Origin: a virus
Virus record (IMG/VR): IMGVR_UViG_3300048033_000384
Location: 1 to 40,020 of that record
DNA: 40,020 bases
Direction: 5' to 3' (one strand)
Part shown: positions 1 through 7,677 of the stretch, piece after piece
Position numbering within the stretch: the first letter of the stretch is position 1
Layout of the letters: the number at the start of each line of letters is the position of its first letter
Made by a program: the position numbers and the translations under genes
Notes under the pieces: generated by a model
What the model saw: the letters and a program-made list of their open reading frames with translations, nothing else
Databases searched by the model: none
Told to the model about the DNA's origin: nothing

Positions 1-119
1 AGATCCAGCATGGAAGTAGAGTCATCTTCATACTCATAGTCTTCTGGATACATTTCCATGAGCGCCCGAAGTTCAGATTCGTATAGAGCCTGTTCCTCTT
101 CTTCAGTCATCTGGTCCAT
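1..119 (-). CDS. Small acidic phage protein, 3' end outside window
   Basis: Only the first 39 residues are visible. The start is ATG at 119-117, overlapping the stop of the preceding gene as TAATG, which suggests translational coupling. The visible part is very acidic (runs of Glu and a DYEYEDD stretch) with no membrane segment. It follows the portal gene in the packaging operon, where scaffold-like acidic proteins are often found, but the fragment is too short to name. An internal Met at residue 4 is an alternative start. Function unknown. Confidence 0.6.
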   Translation of the reverse strand, partial: MDQMTEEEEQALYESELRALMEMYPEDYEYEDDSTSMLD

Positions 120-334
120 TATTCTGCTCCCTTCAACACTTCATCACGAAGCGTCTTGAAACGTTTAAGTTCTGAGATTGCACCTTGGATTTCCAGAATA
201 CGGTTGTAGTCCTTCTGTCCTTCAAGATTGTCACGGTGTTGTTGAATACGTGCGTTCACATATTCCTGCAGCCTGTCCATCTGGTCTTTGTCGTTCACCA
301 GAGGGAGTAGGCTTCTGTACTGCTTTTGATCCAT
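119..334 (-). CDS. Small coiled-coil protein downstream of portal
   Basis: This 71-residue protein is highly charged and predicted helical: residues 15-65 are rich in Gln, Glu, Arg and Lys with Leu/Ile spacing that suits a coiled coil. No signal peptide, membrane segment or cysteine motif is seen. It starts 6 nt after the portal stop and its stop overlaps the next start, so it belongs to the virion operon. Short helical ORFs beside portal genes are common in podoviruses of marine bacteria. I do not recognise a named family; a chaperone or minor virion role is a guess. Confidence 0.65.
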   Translation of the reverse strand: MDQKQYRSLLPLVNDKDQMDRLQEYVNARIQQHRDNLEGQKDYNRILEIQGAISELKRFKTLRDEVLKGAE

Positions 335-340
335 GTAGTC

Positions 341-2503
341 TTAGCCTTGCTGTGGGCCTTGTTGAGAAGCCTGTTGCTGTTGTGGCTGGTTACCCCCATT
401 GTCGCCCCCTCCACCGCCTGTGAAGCCCTCTGCGTTAGGCTCAGGGGCATTGCCAGGTGCAATGTTACCGCCACCTGTTCCAGTGGGATCATCAGGGCTA
501 GGTGCGCCACCTTGTTGTGGTGGCTGCTGACCTTGCGGGGGTTGTGGCATCAATGCTTGGATCTCTGCCATCATTTTAGCCTGTATTGCGGCCTCACGCT
601 GGTCGTTAAGGATCTTGTCTTCGTCTAGGTCCATAGACGCTGCTAGTTCACGCAGGATGTAGTCGTATTTCACAAACGGCTGCATCGCAGGGTTCTGTGC
701 CATCTGCATGAACTGGATTAGGCGCTGGGAACGGATCTCATTGCGCATCAAGCTTTCCGTGCCACGAGCCTTAACTTCTAGATCACCCTTCGCCATATCT
801 TTGTCGAAGTTGAACTGCATGTTGAAACTGAACAGTGAACGCCCAAGAGGTGACAGTAGGTAGTCATCGATGTTACGCACTACAGCCTTAATGTTCTGTG
901 CGGCTGCACCCATCAGCATGGACATACCTGCGGCGGTACGGCCTACCCCTGTGATGCCCCCTTGCCCATGACTATAAGACGGAATGCCTGTGGCCTCGTC
1001 TGCAAGCTGTCGGCTCTTGTCGAACATCATCAACAATTCTTGTGATACGTTAGGGAACTTCGTCCCGAAGATAGCCTGTCCTGGTGCGCCTGCCTGACGA
1101 CGGAACACCTTGCCTGGGTAGATCTCCATATCCTGTCCTGGGACTAGGTTAGTCTCATCTACCTCAATCAACAGGTTACCTGATAAGGCACCGTTATCTA
1201 CAGCCATGCGCATGAAGCCGTTCATCAACAACTGCGTGTCTTCCATGTTCTCGGCTACACCGATACCGAAGAAGCTGTAGGGGTTTAGTTCGTATGGCAC
1301 CGCATGGTAAGGAATACGCATCGGTGTAAAAGGGTTAAGCACAAGGCGCAGGATCTGCCCGTTACATACCCAAGCATTCACTTGGATTTGATCACGATCC
1401 TCATACTCTGATGGAATTTCGATGTCTGCTTCTTCAGCTAGTTCGCTATCTAGGATACCCCAGTATTCCATTACCTCAAAACGCTCTACTGCGTCTGTAT
1501 TGGCGTTATCTTCTAGTGCATCTTCCCAGTATTCACGCACATAGCTAGAACCGTACTCAATCGCCAGTTCAATGCTTTCATCACGGAAATGTGGGCGTTT
1601 CTTTAGCGCTCTCATCTGAGAACGGTTCAAACGATGGCGCTGAACGGTATATTCCGCTTCAGACATGTTCCGTGCGTCAGGATCAGGATAGAAATCCCAA
1701 ATAGACACGTATTCTACTTTAGGGATAGTTTCATACAGCGGATCGTAGTTACCGTCTTCATCCCAGCGTGGATATTCTTTGTCGTGGGCGAATGGTCCTT
1801 TGATTACGCCTGTACCAAACAGACATGTCTCGAATGCTAGGGACCGTAGGTGCTTAGAGGCATTACTTTCCTCTAGCTGGTCGTGCATCTTGCGTTCCAT
1901 AAGCTGTGCCGCACGTCGTGCAGGCTCAAATGTGATAGAACCAGGAACTGTACCCGCATTCGCCTGCATTTCACCCTCTAATGGGGCTAATTTGTCCTTA
2001 TATACGCCTAAATCCTTAGCAATATCAGGACGGACGATAGAGGTCTTGGGTTTGTACTCTACGCCTACTTTATCCTTAACTTTGTCCGCAGTTAGCTCAT
2101 TCGGGTCAAAAGATACCGCATCTAGGACGTTATTAGGGTTCATACGAGGCTCAATGCCTACAGGAAACTTCGATCCTGCAAACAAAACGTCTACAACCTG
2201 TGCATATGCCGCCAGAACCTTGGTTTTAGTAACCTTAATAAATGCTTTTGACTTCTCTGTAGAGGTAAATTGCACATCAGGGCCATATAACCCCCTATAA
2301 TTGCGGTAGGACTCTAGCCAACGTGTCTCATCTGTCTGTCGGCGGTCCTTAGAACGCTGAAACTGTGTCTCAATGAACGATACAACGCCTGAATACTCAG
2401 CATTTTCCGCTTCAATGTCCCCATCTTCCTCTAAAGCGACTACTAGATCCATTTCTGTAGCGTCTTCAGGCTGAAGATCGGTTGGTTTGTCCATAAGTGC
2501 CAT
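341..2503 (-). CDS. Portal protein (head-tail connector)
   Basis: This 720-residue protein is the likely portal: the dodecameric ring at one head vertex through which DNA is packaged and ejected. Evidence is its size, its place directly after the large terminase (3-nt gap), and recognisable portal-like stretches such as YVSIWDFYPDPDARNMSEAE and PYELNPYSFFGIGVAENMED typical of long podovirus portals. The N-terminus (about 1-50) is acidic. The last 75 residues are a low-complexity Pro/Gln/Gly tail, probably disordered. The start at ATG 2503 has no clear Shine-Dalgarno sequence, so coupling to the terminase is likely; Met4 is an alternative start. Family assignment is by recognition, not search. 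Confidence 0.85.
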   Translation of the reverse strand: MALMDKPTDLQPEDATEMDLVVALEEDGDIEAENAEYSGVVSFIETQFQRSKDRRQTDETRWLESYRNYRGLYGPDVQFTSTEKSKAFIKVTKTKVLAAYAQVVDVLFAGSKFPVGIEPRMNPNNVLDAVSFDPNELTADKVKDKVGVEYKPKTSIVRPDIAKDLGVYKDKLAPLEGEMQANAGTVPGSITFEPARRAAQLMERKMHDQLEESNASKHLRSLAFETCLFGTGVIKGPFAHDKEYPRWDEDGNYDPLYETIPKVEYVSIWDFYPDPDARNMSEAEYTVQRHRLNRSQMRALKKRPHFRDESIELAIEYGSSYVREYWEDALEDNANTDAVERFEVMEYWGILDSELAEEADIEIPSEYEDRDQIQVNAWVCNGQILRLVLNPFTPMRIPYHAVPYELNPYSFFGIGVAENMEDTQLLMNGFMRMAVDNGALSGNLLIEVDETNLVPGQDMEIYPGKVFRRQAGAPGQAIFGTKFPNVSQELLMMFDKSRQLADEATGIPSYSHGQGGITGVGRTAAGMSMLMGAAAQNIKAVVRNIDDYLLSPLGRSLFSFNMQFNFDKDMAKGDLEVKARGTESLMRNEIRSQRLIQFMQMAQNPAMQPFVKYDYILRELAASMDLDEDKILNDQREAAIQAKMMAEIQALMPQPPQGQQPPQQGGAPSPDDPTGTGGGNIAPGNAPEPNAEGFTGGGGGDNGGNQPQQQQASQQGPQQG

Positions 2504-2506
2504 GTT

Positions 2507-4360
2507 TTAGTACCCAAATGTTGCGTCTGCAGGTCTGTAATTGTACTGAGGGACGCCTTGACCCCAATCAAAGGGGGATTTTGCTCGTGGTCGGCTCATA
2601 ATCCCGTATCTCAGGCTGTCGTAGGCGTGGTCAGAGGCATATCTGGGGTCGATATCGTCCGTACCTTTAGGATCTGAGGGGATTACAGGCAGATCTGCGA
2701 TGATCTGGCGACAGTTATTGAAGAAGATGATGCCTGCAAGTTCTGTATCTTCGTTAACCTTTAGTCTCTCATGTAGCTGGTTCTTCCCTGCTACCCTTGC
2801 CCCTGCGGTTCGATCACTAGGTCGCCATTTGCAACCTATTGCGACCATTTCTTCAGCTATACTAGGGCCGATTTGCCCTCTGTTATGCCAGCAACTACTG
2901 TCGAGTACGCCATATTGTATGCTTTCACCTGCTTCTGCTTCCATTACTGCAGCCGCTAGGTCTTTGCCTGTGTGCTTAGAGACATAAAGTTCACGGTAAA
3001 CGTACAAAGTCTCGTAGCTAGGGTCTATTGCGAACCAATGAACAGCAGAATAACTGCTATACCCATAGTCACATGAGCGAAAACGTCGCCAATCAGATGG
3101 AATATCAAAAGGCTCACATACATGAACGCTTTGTTTAAACTCTGGGAACGCTGCCCCATCCGCTATATTCCAATCACCTTCTAGTAGTTGGCGTCTTTGC
3201 ATCTCTGGTAGAGACAAAAGGTTGGCTTCGTACTGTCCACCTTCCATCAGATAAGGGTTATCTTTCAGGCTTGCGGGTATAAACTTGCGATAGAACAGCG
3301 GTTCACCCGCCTTCTCGTGTCCATCAGGATATGTTAGAGGATTACCGCTCTCTAAATCCGTTGCTACGAACCGTTTCCCTGAAGGAGATGGGTCGATAAA
3401 CATCTGTTTTACCCACTGATGGCCTGGACCCCCAGGGTTTGTAGTTGCCCTCATGTAGATCGGTAGGTCAGGATCAGTGGTCCGAAGACGAGATCTCATA
3501 TAGTTCCAAGCAAAAGGTGTAGGATGTTGGGTAAGTTCGTCGAATGCGATGTAGCTAAATGCTTGACCTTGGTAACGTAGAACATCCTCATCCCTTTCGA
3601 GATATGTCATCCATATTCTGGCCCCGCTTGGGAAGGTCCATTGGCTTTTCTTCTCCGCCCATTTCGCTCCTGGGTACGCTTTCGGATACAACTCCTGACT
3701 TTTCCATACAAGTTCACGGAGTTCATCGTTTGTCCTTCTAAGGATGAGTCCGTTGAAAGCAGGGTGACCAAAATATCGCATGGGATCTGCGAGTAGTCCA
3801 AAGCTTTTGCCGCCGCCTGCGCTCCCCCCATACAGGACTTCTCTTTCCGATGCCGCCAAAAATTCTGTTTGCGGCCCCTCATTTGGTGCAAAGATTACCT
3901 CATTGGTTTGTTGCTGTTGGGTTATTGAACTGAAGTCTAGCGTTTCTGAGATAGTCTCCTCTTCAGGAAGCTTCTCTGCTAGTTTCTTTTCCATCATCGT
4001 GTGAACACGCTTAGTGTCCGACATCTTACGACGGATAGCAGCCAACTCTTTTTCTTCTTTAGTCTTTGGCTGTTTCTTCTTAAAGGCCCGTGCATTGCGC
4101 TTCAGCACTTTGCTATCGGGTCTATGTTCTTCCCACAGGTTCTTTAAACCTTGGTGTGATATCTTGCGCCCAGCTTTCTCACTGAGCCATGCAGCGGTCT
4201 TCCGCTGACTGTAACCTTCTTCTAGGTGGTCAAAGGCTTTCTCAGCCCATTCCACCATCTCAGGATCGGGTACAAGAACTAGAGGATCGTCCTCACTGGC
4301 AACGTAAGCAAACGCTATTCGTGCTGTCTTGTTAGGTCTAGACTTATTCTTCCACGTCAT
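2507..4360 (-). CDS. terL: Terminase large subunit (packaging ATPase and nuclease)
   Basis: Motor that cuts concatemeric DNA and drives it into the prohead. With the start at ATG 4360 the protein is 617 aa. A Walker A loop GGSAGGGKS lies at 178-186 and Walker B IAFDE at 271-275. The C-terminal RNase H-like nuclease carries acidic residues at D431 (CDYGY), D487 (VLDSS) and D577/D581 (SDHAYD). The first 160 residues are a helical, basic extension with an HTH-like stretch, longer than in many TerL proteins. A longer reading starts at TTG 4381 inside terS and is less likely. The start overlaps the small subunit gene by 17 nt. Confidence 0.93.
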   Translation of the reverse strand: MTWKNKSRPNKTARIAFAYVASEDDPLVLVPDPEMVEWAEKAFDHLEEGYSQRKTAAWLSEKAGRKISHQGLKNLWEEHRPDSKVLKRNARAFKKKQPKTKEEKELAAIRRKMSDTKRVHTMMEKKLAEKLPEEETISETLDFSSITQQQQTNEVIFAPNEGPQTEFLAASEREVLYGGSAGGGKSFGLLADPMRYFGHPAFNGLILRRTNDELRELVWKSQELYPKAYPGAKWAEKKSQWTFPSGARIWMTYLERDEDVLRYQGQAFSYIAFDELTQHPTPFAWNYMRSRLRTTDPDLPIYMRATTNPGGPGHQWVKQMFIDPSPSGKRFVATDLESGNPLTYPDGHEKAGEPLFYRKFIPASLKDNPYLMEGGQYEANLLSLPEMQRRQLLEGDWNIADGAAFPEFKQSVHVCEPFDIPSDWRRFRSCDYGYSSYSAVHWFAIDPSYETLYVYRELYVSKHTGKDLAAAVMEAEAGESIQYGVLDSSCWHNRGQIGPSIAEEMVAIGCKWRPSDRTAGARVAGKNQLHERLKVNEDTELAGIIFFNNCRQIIADLPVIPSDPKGTDDIDPRYASDHAYDSLRYGIMSRPRAKSPFDWGQGVPQYNYRPADATFGY

Positions 4361-4727
4361 TCTGTTTCGGAGGTAGAACAAACATACCGCCGCCTTTAGC
4401 TTCGACTTGTACCTGCTCTTTTTTCACTAGCCCTGTGCGGTCCAATACTTCCCGTGCCGCTGAAATTGCGTTCCGTGCGCCCAGCGCAGAGGGATCGTCT
4501 AATACATCCACAATACCGAATGCTGCCTTCGGTGCGTTCATAGCCAACATCATAGACGCACGGTCAATGATCTCATCCCGTAGACTACTTACAACTTCGG
4601 ATGTCTTAACACTGTCAGAATAACCTGCTTCACGCATCGCCGCACGGATATTACCACGGGCATCCCCCATCAGGGCGGTTAGGAAGGCTTCCTGTTTATC
4701 TGTGTATTTACGTGGGGTATCGCTCAT
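4344..4727 (-). CDS. terS: Terminase small subunit-like protein
   Basis: This 127-residue protein is the probable DNA-recognition subunit of the packaging motor. Residues 5-60 (KYTDKQEAFLTALMGDARGN followed by an AAMREAGYS helix) form a helix-turn-helix typical of small terminases, in which a T-x-K-Q-x-x-F opening precedes a recognition helix. The rest is helical and could form the oligomerisation core. It lies just upstream of terL and overlaps it, and its start overlaps the preceding stop as ATGA. Assignment rests on motif and synteny; sequences of this family vary greatly. Confidence 0.75.
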   Translation of the reverse strand: MSDTPRKYTDKQEAFLTALMGDARGNIRAAMREAGYSDSVKTSEVVSSLRDEIIDRASMMLAMNAPKAAFGIVDVLDDPSALGARNAISAAREVLDRTGLVKKEQVQVEAKGGGMFVLPPKQNDVEE

Positions 4728-5017
4728 TTCATCATCAACCTTTGTTCCAGATGCTGAATAGTAGCTTCAGCCCGTGCTAGTGATGCCTTCAATTCTGATA
4801 CTTCACGTAGCAACTGTTCTTTGTCTTCTAAAACCTTGTCCAGCTTCAGAGACAGGCGATCTACCTGCTCTTTCAGTGTCTCCTGAAATTCTGCACGTTG
4901 ATTACTATCTTCTTGGTCTGCCTTAAAACGATGCTCTGCACGTTTAGCTAAATAGGTCCACAGACCACCTGCAGACACCAACGCTACAATGATAGGGACT
5001 AACTGATCAGTGGACAT
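4724..5017 (-). CDS. Single-TM coiled-coil protein, possible spanin-like
   Basis: This 97-residue protein has an N-terminal hydrophobic helix (about 5-23, VPIIVALVSAGGLWTYL) followed by a long charged coiled coil (about 35-93). That architecture fits an inner-membrane spanin-type lysis protein or a membrane-anchored virion factor. The start at 5017 overlaps the upstream membrane protein gene by 11 nt, and its stop overlaps the terS start. A separate, better Rz/Rz1-like pair exists at 34.2-34.7 kb, so a second spanin is not required. Membrane topology is visible; function is inferred. Confidence 0.6.
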   Translation of the reverse strand: MSTDQLVPIIVALVSAGGLWTYLAKRAEHRFKADQEDSNQRAEFQETLKEQVDRLSLKLDKVLEDKEQLLREVSELKASLARAEATIQHLEQRLMMK

Positions 5018-5483
5018 CTACGAATCTCTTATGTTCTAGGATCTGTCTGTGGACTAGGTTCGCTAGATAAAGGCTCCACCCCGCTAACCAAATCAATGCC
5101 GCTGCGTGTGCCACCTCATCTACTGTTGTCATGGGCATATGAGCCATAGGCCGTACTGCCTGCTCCATCCCATTAGCTGTAGCCGTGAAGTAAACATTCT
5201 CCATTGGCTTTGGGGGTTCGTACATCATGTACTGAAACAGAACGATCATGCTCAACACAAAGTCTGCCAGTAACGTGTACTTCAAAATAATACGGGGTAA
5301 CCAAACTGTTGCAAAAACAACAAGCAGGCTCATTGTACCCCATGCACAAATCAGAGTAGTTTCTACATGAGTAACAAACATACCTGCCATAATCAGACCG
5401 CACATAGCACAGGCTAGATGCTGGGCAGGGCCGTTAGCATTCTTTACCTTTTCAAAAGTACCGTGCAGTCCATAGGCTTGCAT
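5007..5483 (-). CDS. Multi-pass membrane protein, holin candidate
   Basis: This 158-residue protein has about four hydrophobic segments (roughly 23-40, 46-61, 67-88 and 125-145), so it is an integral inner-membrane protein. There is no recognisable enzyme motif. Small multi-TM proteins next to packaging genes are often holins, and the overlapping downstream gene encodes a TM plus coiled-coil protein, so a lysis role is possible. It is longer than most holins, however. The ATG at 5483 overlaps the stop of the 43-aa basic protein as TAATG. Function not proven. Confidence 0.6.
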   Translation of the reverse strand: MQAYGLHGTFEKVKNANGPAQHLACAMCGLIMAGMFVTHVETTLICAWGTMSLLVVFATVWLPRIILKYTLLADFVLSMIVLFQYMMYEPPKPMENVYFTATANGMEQAVRPMAHMPMTTVDEVAHAAALIWLAGWSLYLANLVHRQILEHKRFVDVH

Positions 5484-5614
5484 TACTTCTTGCCTTTTTT
5501 CTTAGGCCAGCCCTTTTGCATATCCTTGTACGCTTTATCGCTGACAGTGCTATTCTTCTTAGAACGAGAAGTGCCTGCCTTCTTACGCTTGTTCATATTT
5601 TTAACTAGGGACAT
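5483..5614 (-). CDS. Lys/Arg-rich 43-aa protein
   Basis: A very short gene encoding 43 residues, mostly Lys, Arg and Ser (KKAGTSRSKKN, then WPKKKGKK at the end). The start ATG at 5614 is supported by a GAGG Shine-Dalgarno 6 nt upstream; Met7 at 5596 is an alternative. The stop overlaps the next start as TAATG, so the gene fits tightly in the operon. Such basic peptides could bind nucleic acid or condense DNA in the head, but no family is recognised. Confidence 0.6.
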   Translation of the reverse strand: MSLVKNMNKRKKAGTSRSKKNSTVSDKAYKDMQKGWPKKKGKK

Positions 5615-5644
5615 AATAACCTCAAATGATGATAGGATCTGGGC

Positions 5645-5884
5645 CTACCATTTCTTGCAGGACCAATAACGGGCTGTGAACTTATCCTTCGCTGTCTTAC
5701 ACTTGTGTCTTGCACGGAAAGACTTACGGCGTTCAGGATTGCTCTTCTTGATACGCATGTCAGGATCACCGAAGCGAATAATCTTCTCTTTGCCATCCTT
5801 ACACGCCTTAACAACAAACTTCTTAGGGCCGTCTGGTGTACGACGGGGTTTGTTGCATTTCATCTTTGATTTATCGATAGCCAT
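5645..5884 (-). CDS. Conserved phage basic Cys/Trp protein
   Basis: This 79-residue basic protein begins MAIDKSKMKCNKPRRTPDG. Two blocks look like a family found in many large marine phages: NKPRRTPDGPKKFVVKA near the N-terminus and SFRARHKC...ARYWSCKKW at the C-terminus. Three cysteines (CNK, RHKC, WSCK) and a His could bind a metal, but this is inference. The start at ATG 5884 overlaps the previous stop as TGATG; a longer frame to 5956 would run into the upstream gene and is unlikely. Its function is unknown to me; it may be a minor virion or DNA-binding protein. Confidence 0.75.
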   Translation of the reverse strand: MAIDKSKMKCNKPRRTPDGPKKFVVKACKDGKEKIIRFGDPDMRIKKSNPERRKSFRARHKCKTAKDKFTARYWSCKKW

Positions 5885-6336
5885 CAAAAACCTACAAAAT
5901 AATAATACAGGCCTGCACCTAAACCGCCCCAGATAACGACTACGATGAATATCCAAGCTAGGATTTCTAGGAGTTCCTGACGTTCTTTCTCACGCTGCTT
6001 AATAGCGTCCTTACGGGCCTTACGAGCTTTAGCCTGATACTCCACCCAAGCGTCGTACATCCCAGGCCTTCCGTACAATCTCATATGGGACTGTAGTTGA
6101 GCCTTTTGCTGATTAATCTTTTCAAGTGCTAAGAACTCTTCGAAGTCCGTAGCATCCTTGCCCAACATCTTATTTAGTGGGTTTTTCTTCTTTGCTTCTG
6201 CTTTTGCCTTCAGGTCTTCTTCGGCAGACACAAATGATGCTATAGATTTGCCAACATCAGCCAACTCTCTAGAATTAGCGATTGCCTGTTTGATGACCCC
6301 GAATGCGGCATTGGCAGCGGCTAACTCCGCTAACAT
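5884..6336 (-). CDS. C-terminally membrane-anchored helical protein
   Basis: This 150-residue protein has an Ala-rich amphipathic N-terminal helix (about 1-40), a charged middle with RLYGRPGMYDAW, and a hydrophobic C-terminal anchor (about 125-147, ILAWIFIVVVIWGGLGAG). Related proteins with an RPGMYDAW-like core are familiar to me from marine myo- and podoviruses, without known function. It is transcribed with the surrounding small virion-region genes and overlaps its downstream neighbour by 1 nt. A membrane or tail-tip-associated role is possible. Confidence 0.7.
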   Translation of the reverse strand: MLAELAAANAAFGVIKQAIANSRELADVGKSIASFVSAEEDLKAKAEAKKKNPLNKMLGKDATDFEEFLALEKINQQKAQLQSHMRLYGRPGMYDAWVEYQAKARKARKDAIKQREKERQELLEILAWIFIVVVIWGGLGAGLYYYFVGF

Positions 6337-6347
6337 CCCCGTATCCC

Positions 6348-6545
6348 CTACGCAGCCTCACCTGCTTTTACTGGTACACAACGTCCCTTAGCGGCTTTGC
6401 CCTGACTACTCAGAAAGTCCACTACTTGTTGAACTTCTTCCGTGCAGGCAACTTCCGAATGAAACGCTTCAGTACGCACCAAAGAGTCACAGCTAACGGC
6501 GGCAGGATTAGTACAGCCGATGACTACTGCAACCCAGAAAATCAT
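6348..6545 (-). CDS. Small Cys-rich secreted or lipoprotein
   Basis: This 65-residue protein has a short hydrophobic N-terminus ending in VVIGC (Cys11), which resembles a minimal lipobox, followed by a soluble part with three more cysteines (about 19, 34 and 56). The motif FLSSQG...KGRC occurs in similar small phage proteins I recall. The start overlaps the stop of the 48-aa gene upstream (ATGA), supporting it as real. An outer-membrane or periplasmic lipoprotein is plausible, but the signal is short, so a plain membrane anchor cannot be excluded. Confidence 0.6.
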   Translation of the reverse strand: MIFWVAVVIGCTNPAAVSCDSLVRTEAFHSEVACTEEVQQVVDFLSSQGKAAKGRCVPVKAGEAA

Positions 6546-6688
6546 TTCTTATGTGGCATACCACCACAATTCATGCCTGGCTTACCTTTAGTCATGTAGC
6601 CGCCCATGTTCATCTTACCGCCTTTAGGTGTTGCCTTCTGCGTCGGCTTACAGGACGCACCAGCATTCGCCTTATTCGTCTTCCCCAT
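6542..6688 (-). CDS. 48-aa Gly/Lys/Met-rich protein
   Basis: A short gene for a 48-residue basic protein starting MGKTNKANAGAS and ending in repeated Gly-Gly-Met/Tyr motifs (GGKMNMGGYM, NCGGMPHKK). Similar tiny Gly/Lys/Met-rich proteins recur in marine phage genomes in the virion region. It has two cysteines. The ATG at 6688 lies within the end of the upstream gene (17-nt overlap), and its stop overlaps the next start. Function unknown; DNA- or membrane-surface binding is a guess. Confidence 0.6.
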   Translation of the reverse strand: MGKTNKANAGASCKPTQKATPKGGKMNMGGYMTKGKPGMNCGGMPHKK

Positions 6689-6911
6689 AGTCTTCTTCCC
6701 TATCTATGTAATGATCTGCTCGTTCTACCTTCGTGGCTGCTTCCTCTGTCTCAAAGAACTCTGCATAACCACGGAATATTAGATTCTCATCATCTGCCTG
6801 ATCCTGAGTGATCAAACCTTCATCAACCAGCAGATCTACGATATCTTCTAAAGGCAGGACTTTTCCTGTCGCCTGTTGAATTGCTGCACGGATGTAGATG
6901 AGATTTACCAT
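6672..6911 (-). CDS. Small acidic protein, first gene of the left virion operon
   Basis: This 79-residue protein starts MVNLIYIRAAIQQATGKVLP and ends in a strongly acidic tail (REEDYGEDE). The N-terminal half looks like a compact helical domain similar to small proteins found in cyanophages and related marine phages. The start lies 31 nt downstream of a good sigma70-like -10 element at 6942-6947. No strong Shine-Dalgarno is seen, so translation may begin close to the 5' end of the transcript. I do not recognise a function. Confidence 0.65.
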   Translation of the reverse strand: MVNLIYIRAAIQQATGKVLPLEDIVDLLVDEGLITQDQADDENLIFRGYAEFFETEEAATKVERADHYIDREEDYGEDE

Positions 6912-6941
6912 AGGATACCATAAAGTAACCCTATGCCTTCT

Positions 6942-6971
6942 ATTGTAACATCAGCACAGGGATAAAGTCAA
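6942..6971 (-). promoter_or_regulatory. Sigma70-like promoter of the left virion operon
   Basis: On the minus strand TTGACT (6971-6966) is followed after 18 nt by TACAAT (6947-6942), close to consensus. It points into the 6911-to-1 gene block. A small dyad CACCT-TATT-AGGTG (6972-6985) abuts the -35 box and could be an operator. Upstream, GGGGT (6994-6998) and ACCCC (7006-7010) form a weak hairpin without a clear U-run. The 6912-7052 gap holds nothing else I can support. Confidence 0.65.
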
Positions 6972-7052
6972 CACCTTATTAGGTGGCATTTTAGGGGTAG
7001 ACAAAACCCCAAACAATTGCTATAATTTAAAAGCTGCCGCAGGCGGTAATAC

Positions 7053-7193
7053 CTATAGCCAGATCCTACTGTAGATCTCACCACGGCTAATACCGATATC
7101 GGCTAACTCCTTATCAGTCATTCTCGTTAACAGAAGGTAGTCCGCCTTCTTCTGCTGATGTTCTTGGATGTAAGTTAGTAGTTTCTTTAGCAT
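7053..7193 (-). CDS. DUF1127 (YjiS-like) small protein
   Basis: This 46-residue protein reads MLKKLLTYIQEHQQKKADYL, then LLLTRMTDKELADIGISRGE and a short tail. The LTRMTDKELADIGISRGEI core is the hallmark of DUF1127, a family of tiny basic proteins in alphaproteobacteria, some of which bind RNA and act in stress responses. A strong Shine-Dalgarno (GGAGG, 6 nt before the ATG at 7193) marks a genuine start. It overlaps the 3' end of the endonuclease VII gene by 80 nt in another frame. In a phage it may modulate host RNA metabolism; that is inference. Confidence 0.75.
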   Translation of the reverse strand: MLKKLLTYIQEHQQKKADYLLLTRMTDKELADIGISRGEIYSRIWL

Positions 7194-7677
7194 TATAATC
7201 CTCCATTCTACTAAGAGTATTATAACACCAATCAGCTAAGTGTTGTTCTGACATTTCTGCAATGCCGTTATTCGTTTTCAGATAAGCTATAGCCCGAAGC
7301 AGAATAGCAGGATCATCCTTCAACTTACCTAGGCCCATATTACAATCGTCACACAGGAAACCTCTAAACTCTCCTGTGCTATGATCATGATCTAACCGCC
7401 ACACCGTCTTACGGCTTCCGCCTTTACCAAAGTCCGACCTAAGATCATGCCCTTTAGTCCCACAGACAGAACAACAATGATTGATATCAGGATAAGGGTT
7501 CTTCTGCTTTAAATTACTCAGTTCAGAATGATATGCCTTCAAACAAGGCTTACAGTAGATATGAGCCTTAGAAGTCTTCACAAAGCTATCACCGCACTTA
7601 CTACACCGTGAGTGCGGTTTTTCTTTGTCCAACTCTTTCGGCAAACCTTCACCGAAAAGATGTAGCTGGTTAATCAT
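7114..7677 (-). CDS. Endonuclease VII-type Holliday junction resolvase
   Basis: This 187-residue protein likely resolves branched DNA before packaging. The recombination endonuclease VII signature is clear near residues 94-118: LDHDHSTGEFRGFLCDDCNM followed by GLGKLKDD, i.e. DHDH, RG, LCxxCN and LG. Upstream, CSKCGDS...YCKPC and CSVCG form zinc-ribbon pairs, as in this HNH-like ββα-metal family. The last 26 codons overlap the DUF1127 gene in another frame. The start at 7677 overlaps the preceding stop (8 nt). It sits between virion and cassette regions rather than with the other DNA-processing genes. Confidence 0.88.
   Translation of the reverse strand: MINQLHLFGEGLPKELDKEKPHSRCSKCGDSFVKTSKAHIYCKPCLKAYHSELSNLKQKNPYPDINHCCSVCGTKGHDLRSDFGKGGSRKTVWRLDHDHSTGEFRGFLCDDCNMGLGKLKDDPAILLRAIAYLKTNNGIAEMSEQHLADWCYNTLSRMEDYNAKETTNLHPRTSAEEGGLPSVNEND

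Noticed and set aside
4361-4381. N-terminal extension of the large terminase from TTG 4381
   Set aside because: The extension is short, uses a weak start codon and lies inside the small terminase gene; ATG 4360 gives a normal protein.
6994-7010. Terminator downstream of the DUF1127 gene
   Set aside because: The GGGGT/ACCCC stem is only 5 bp and is not followed by a U-run on either strand.
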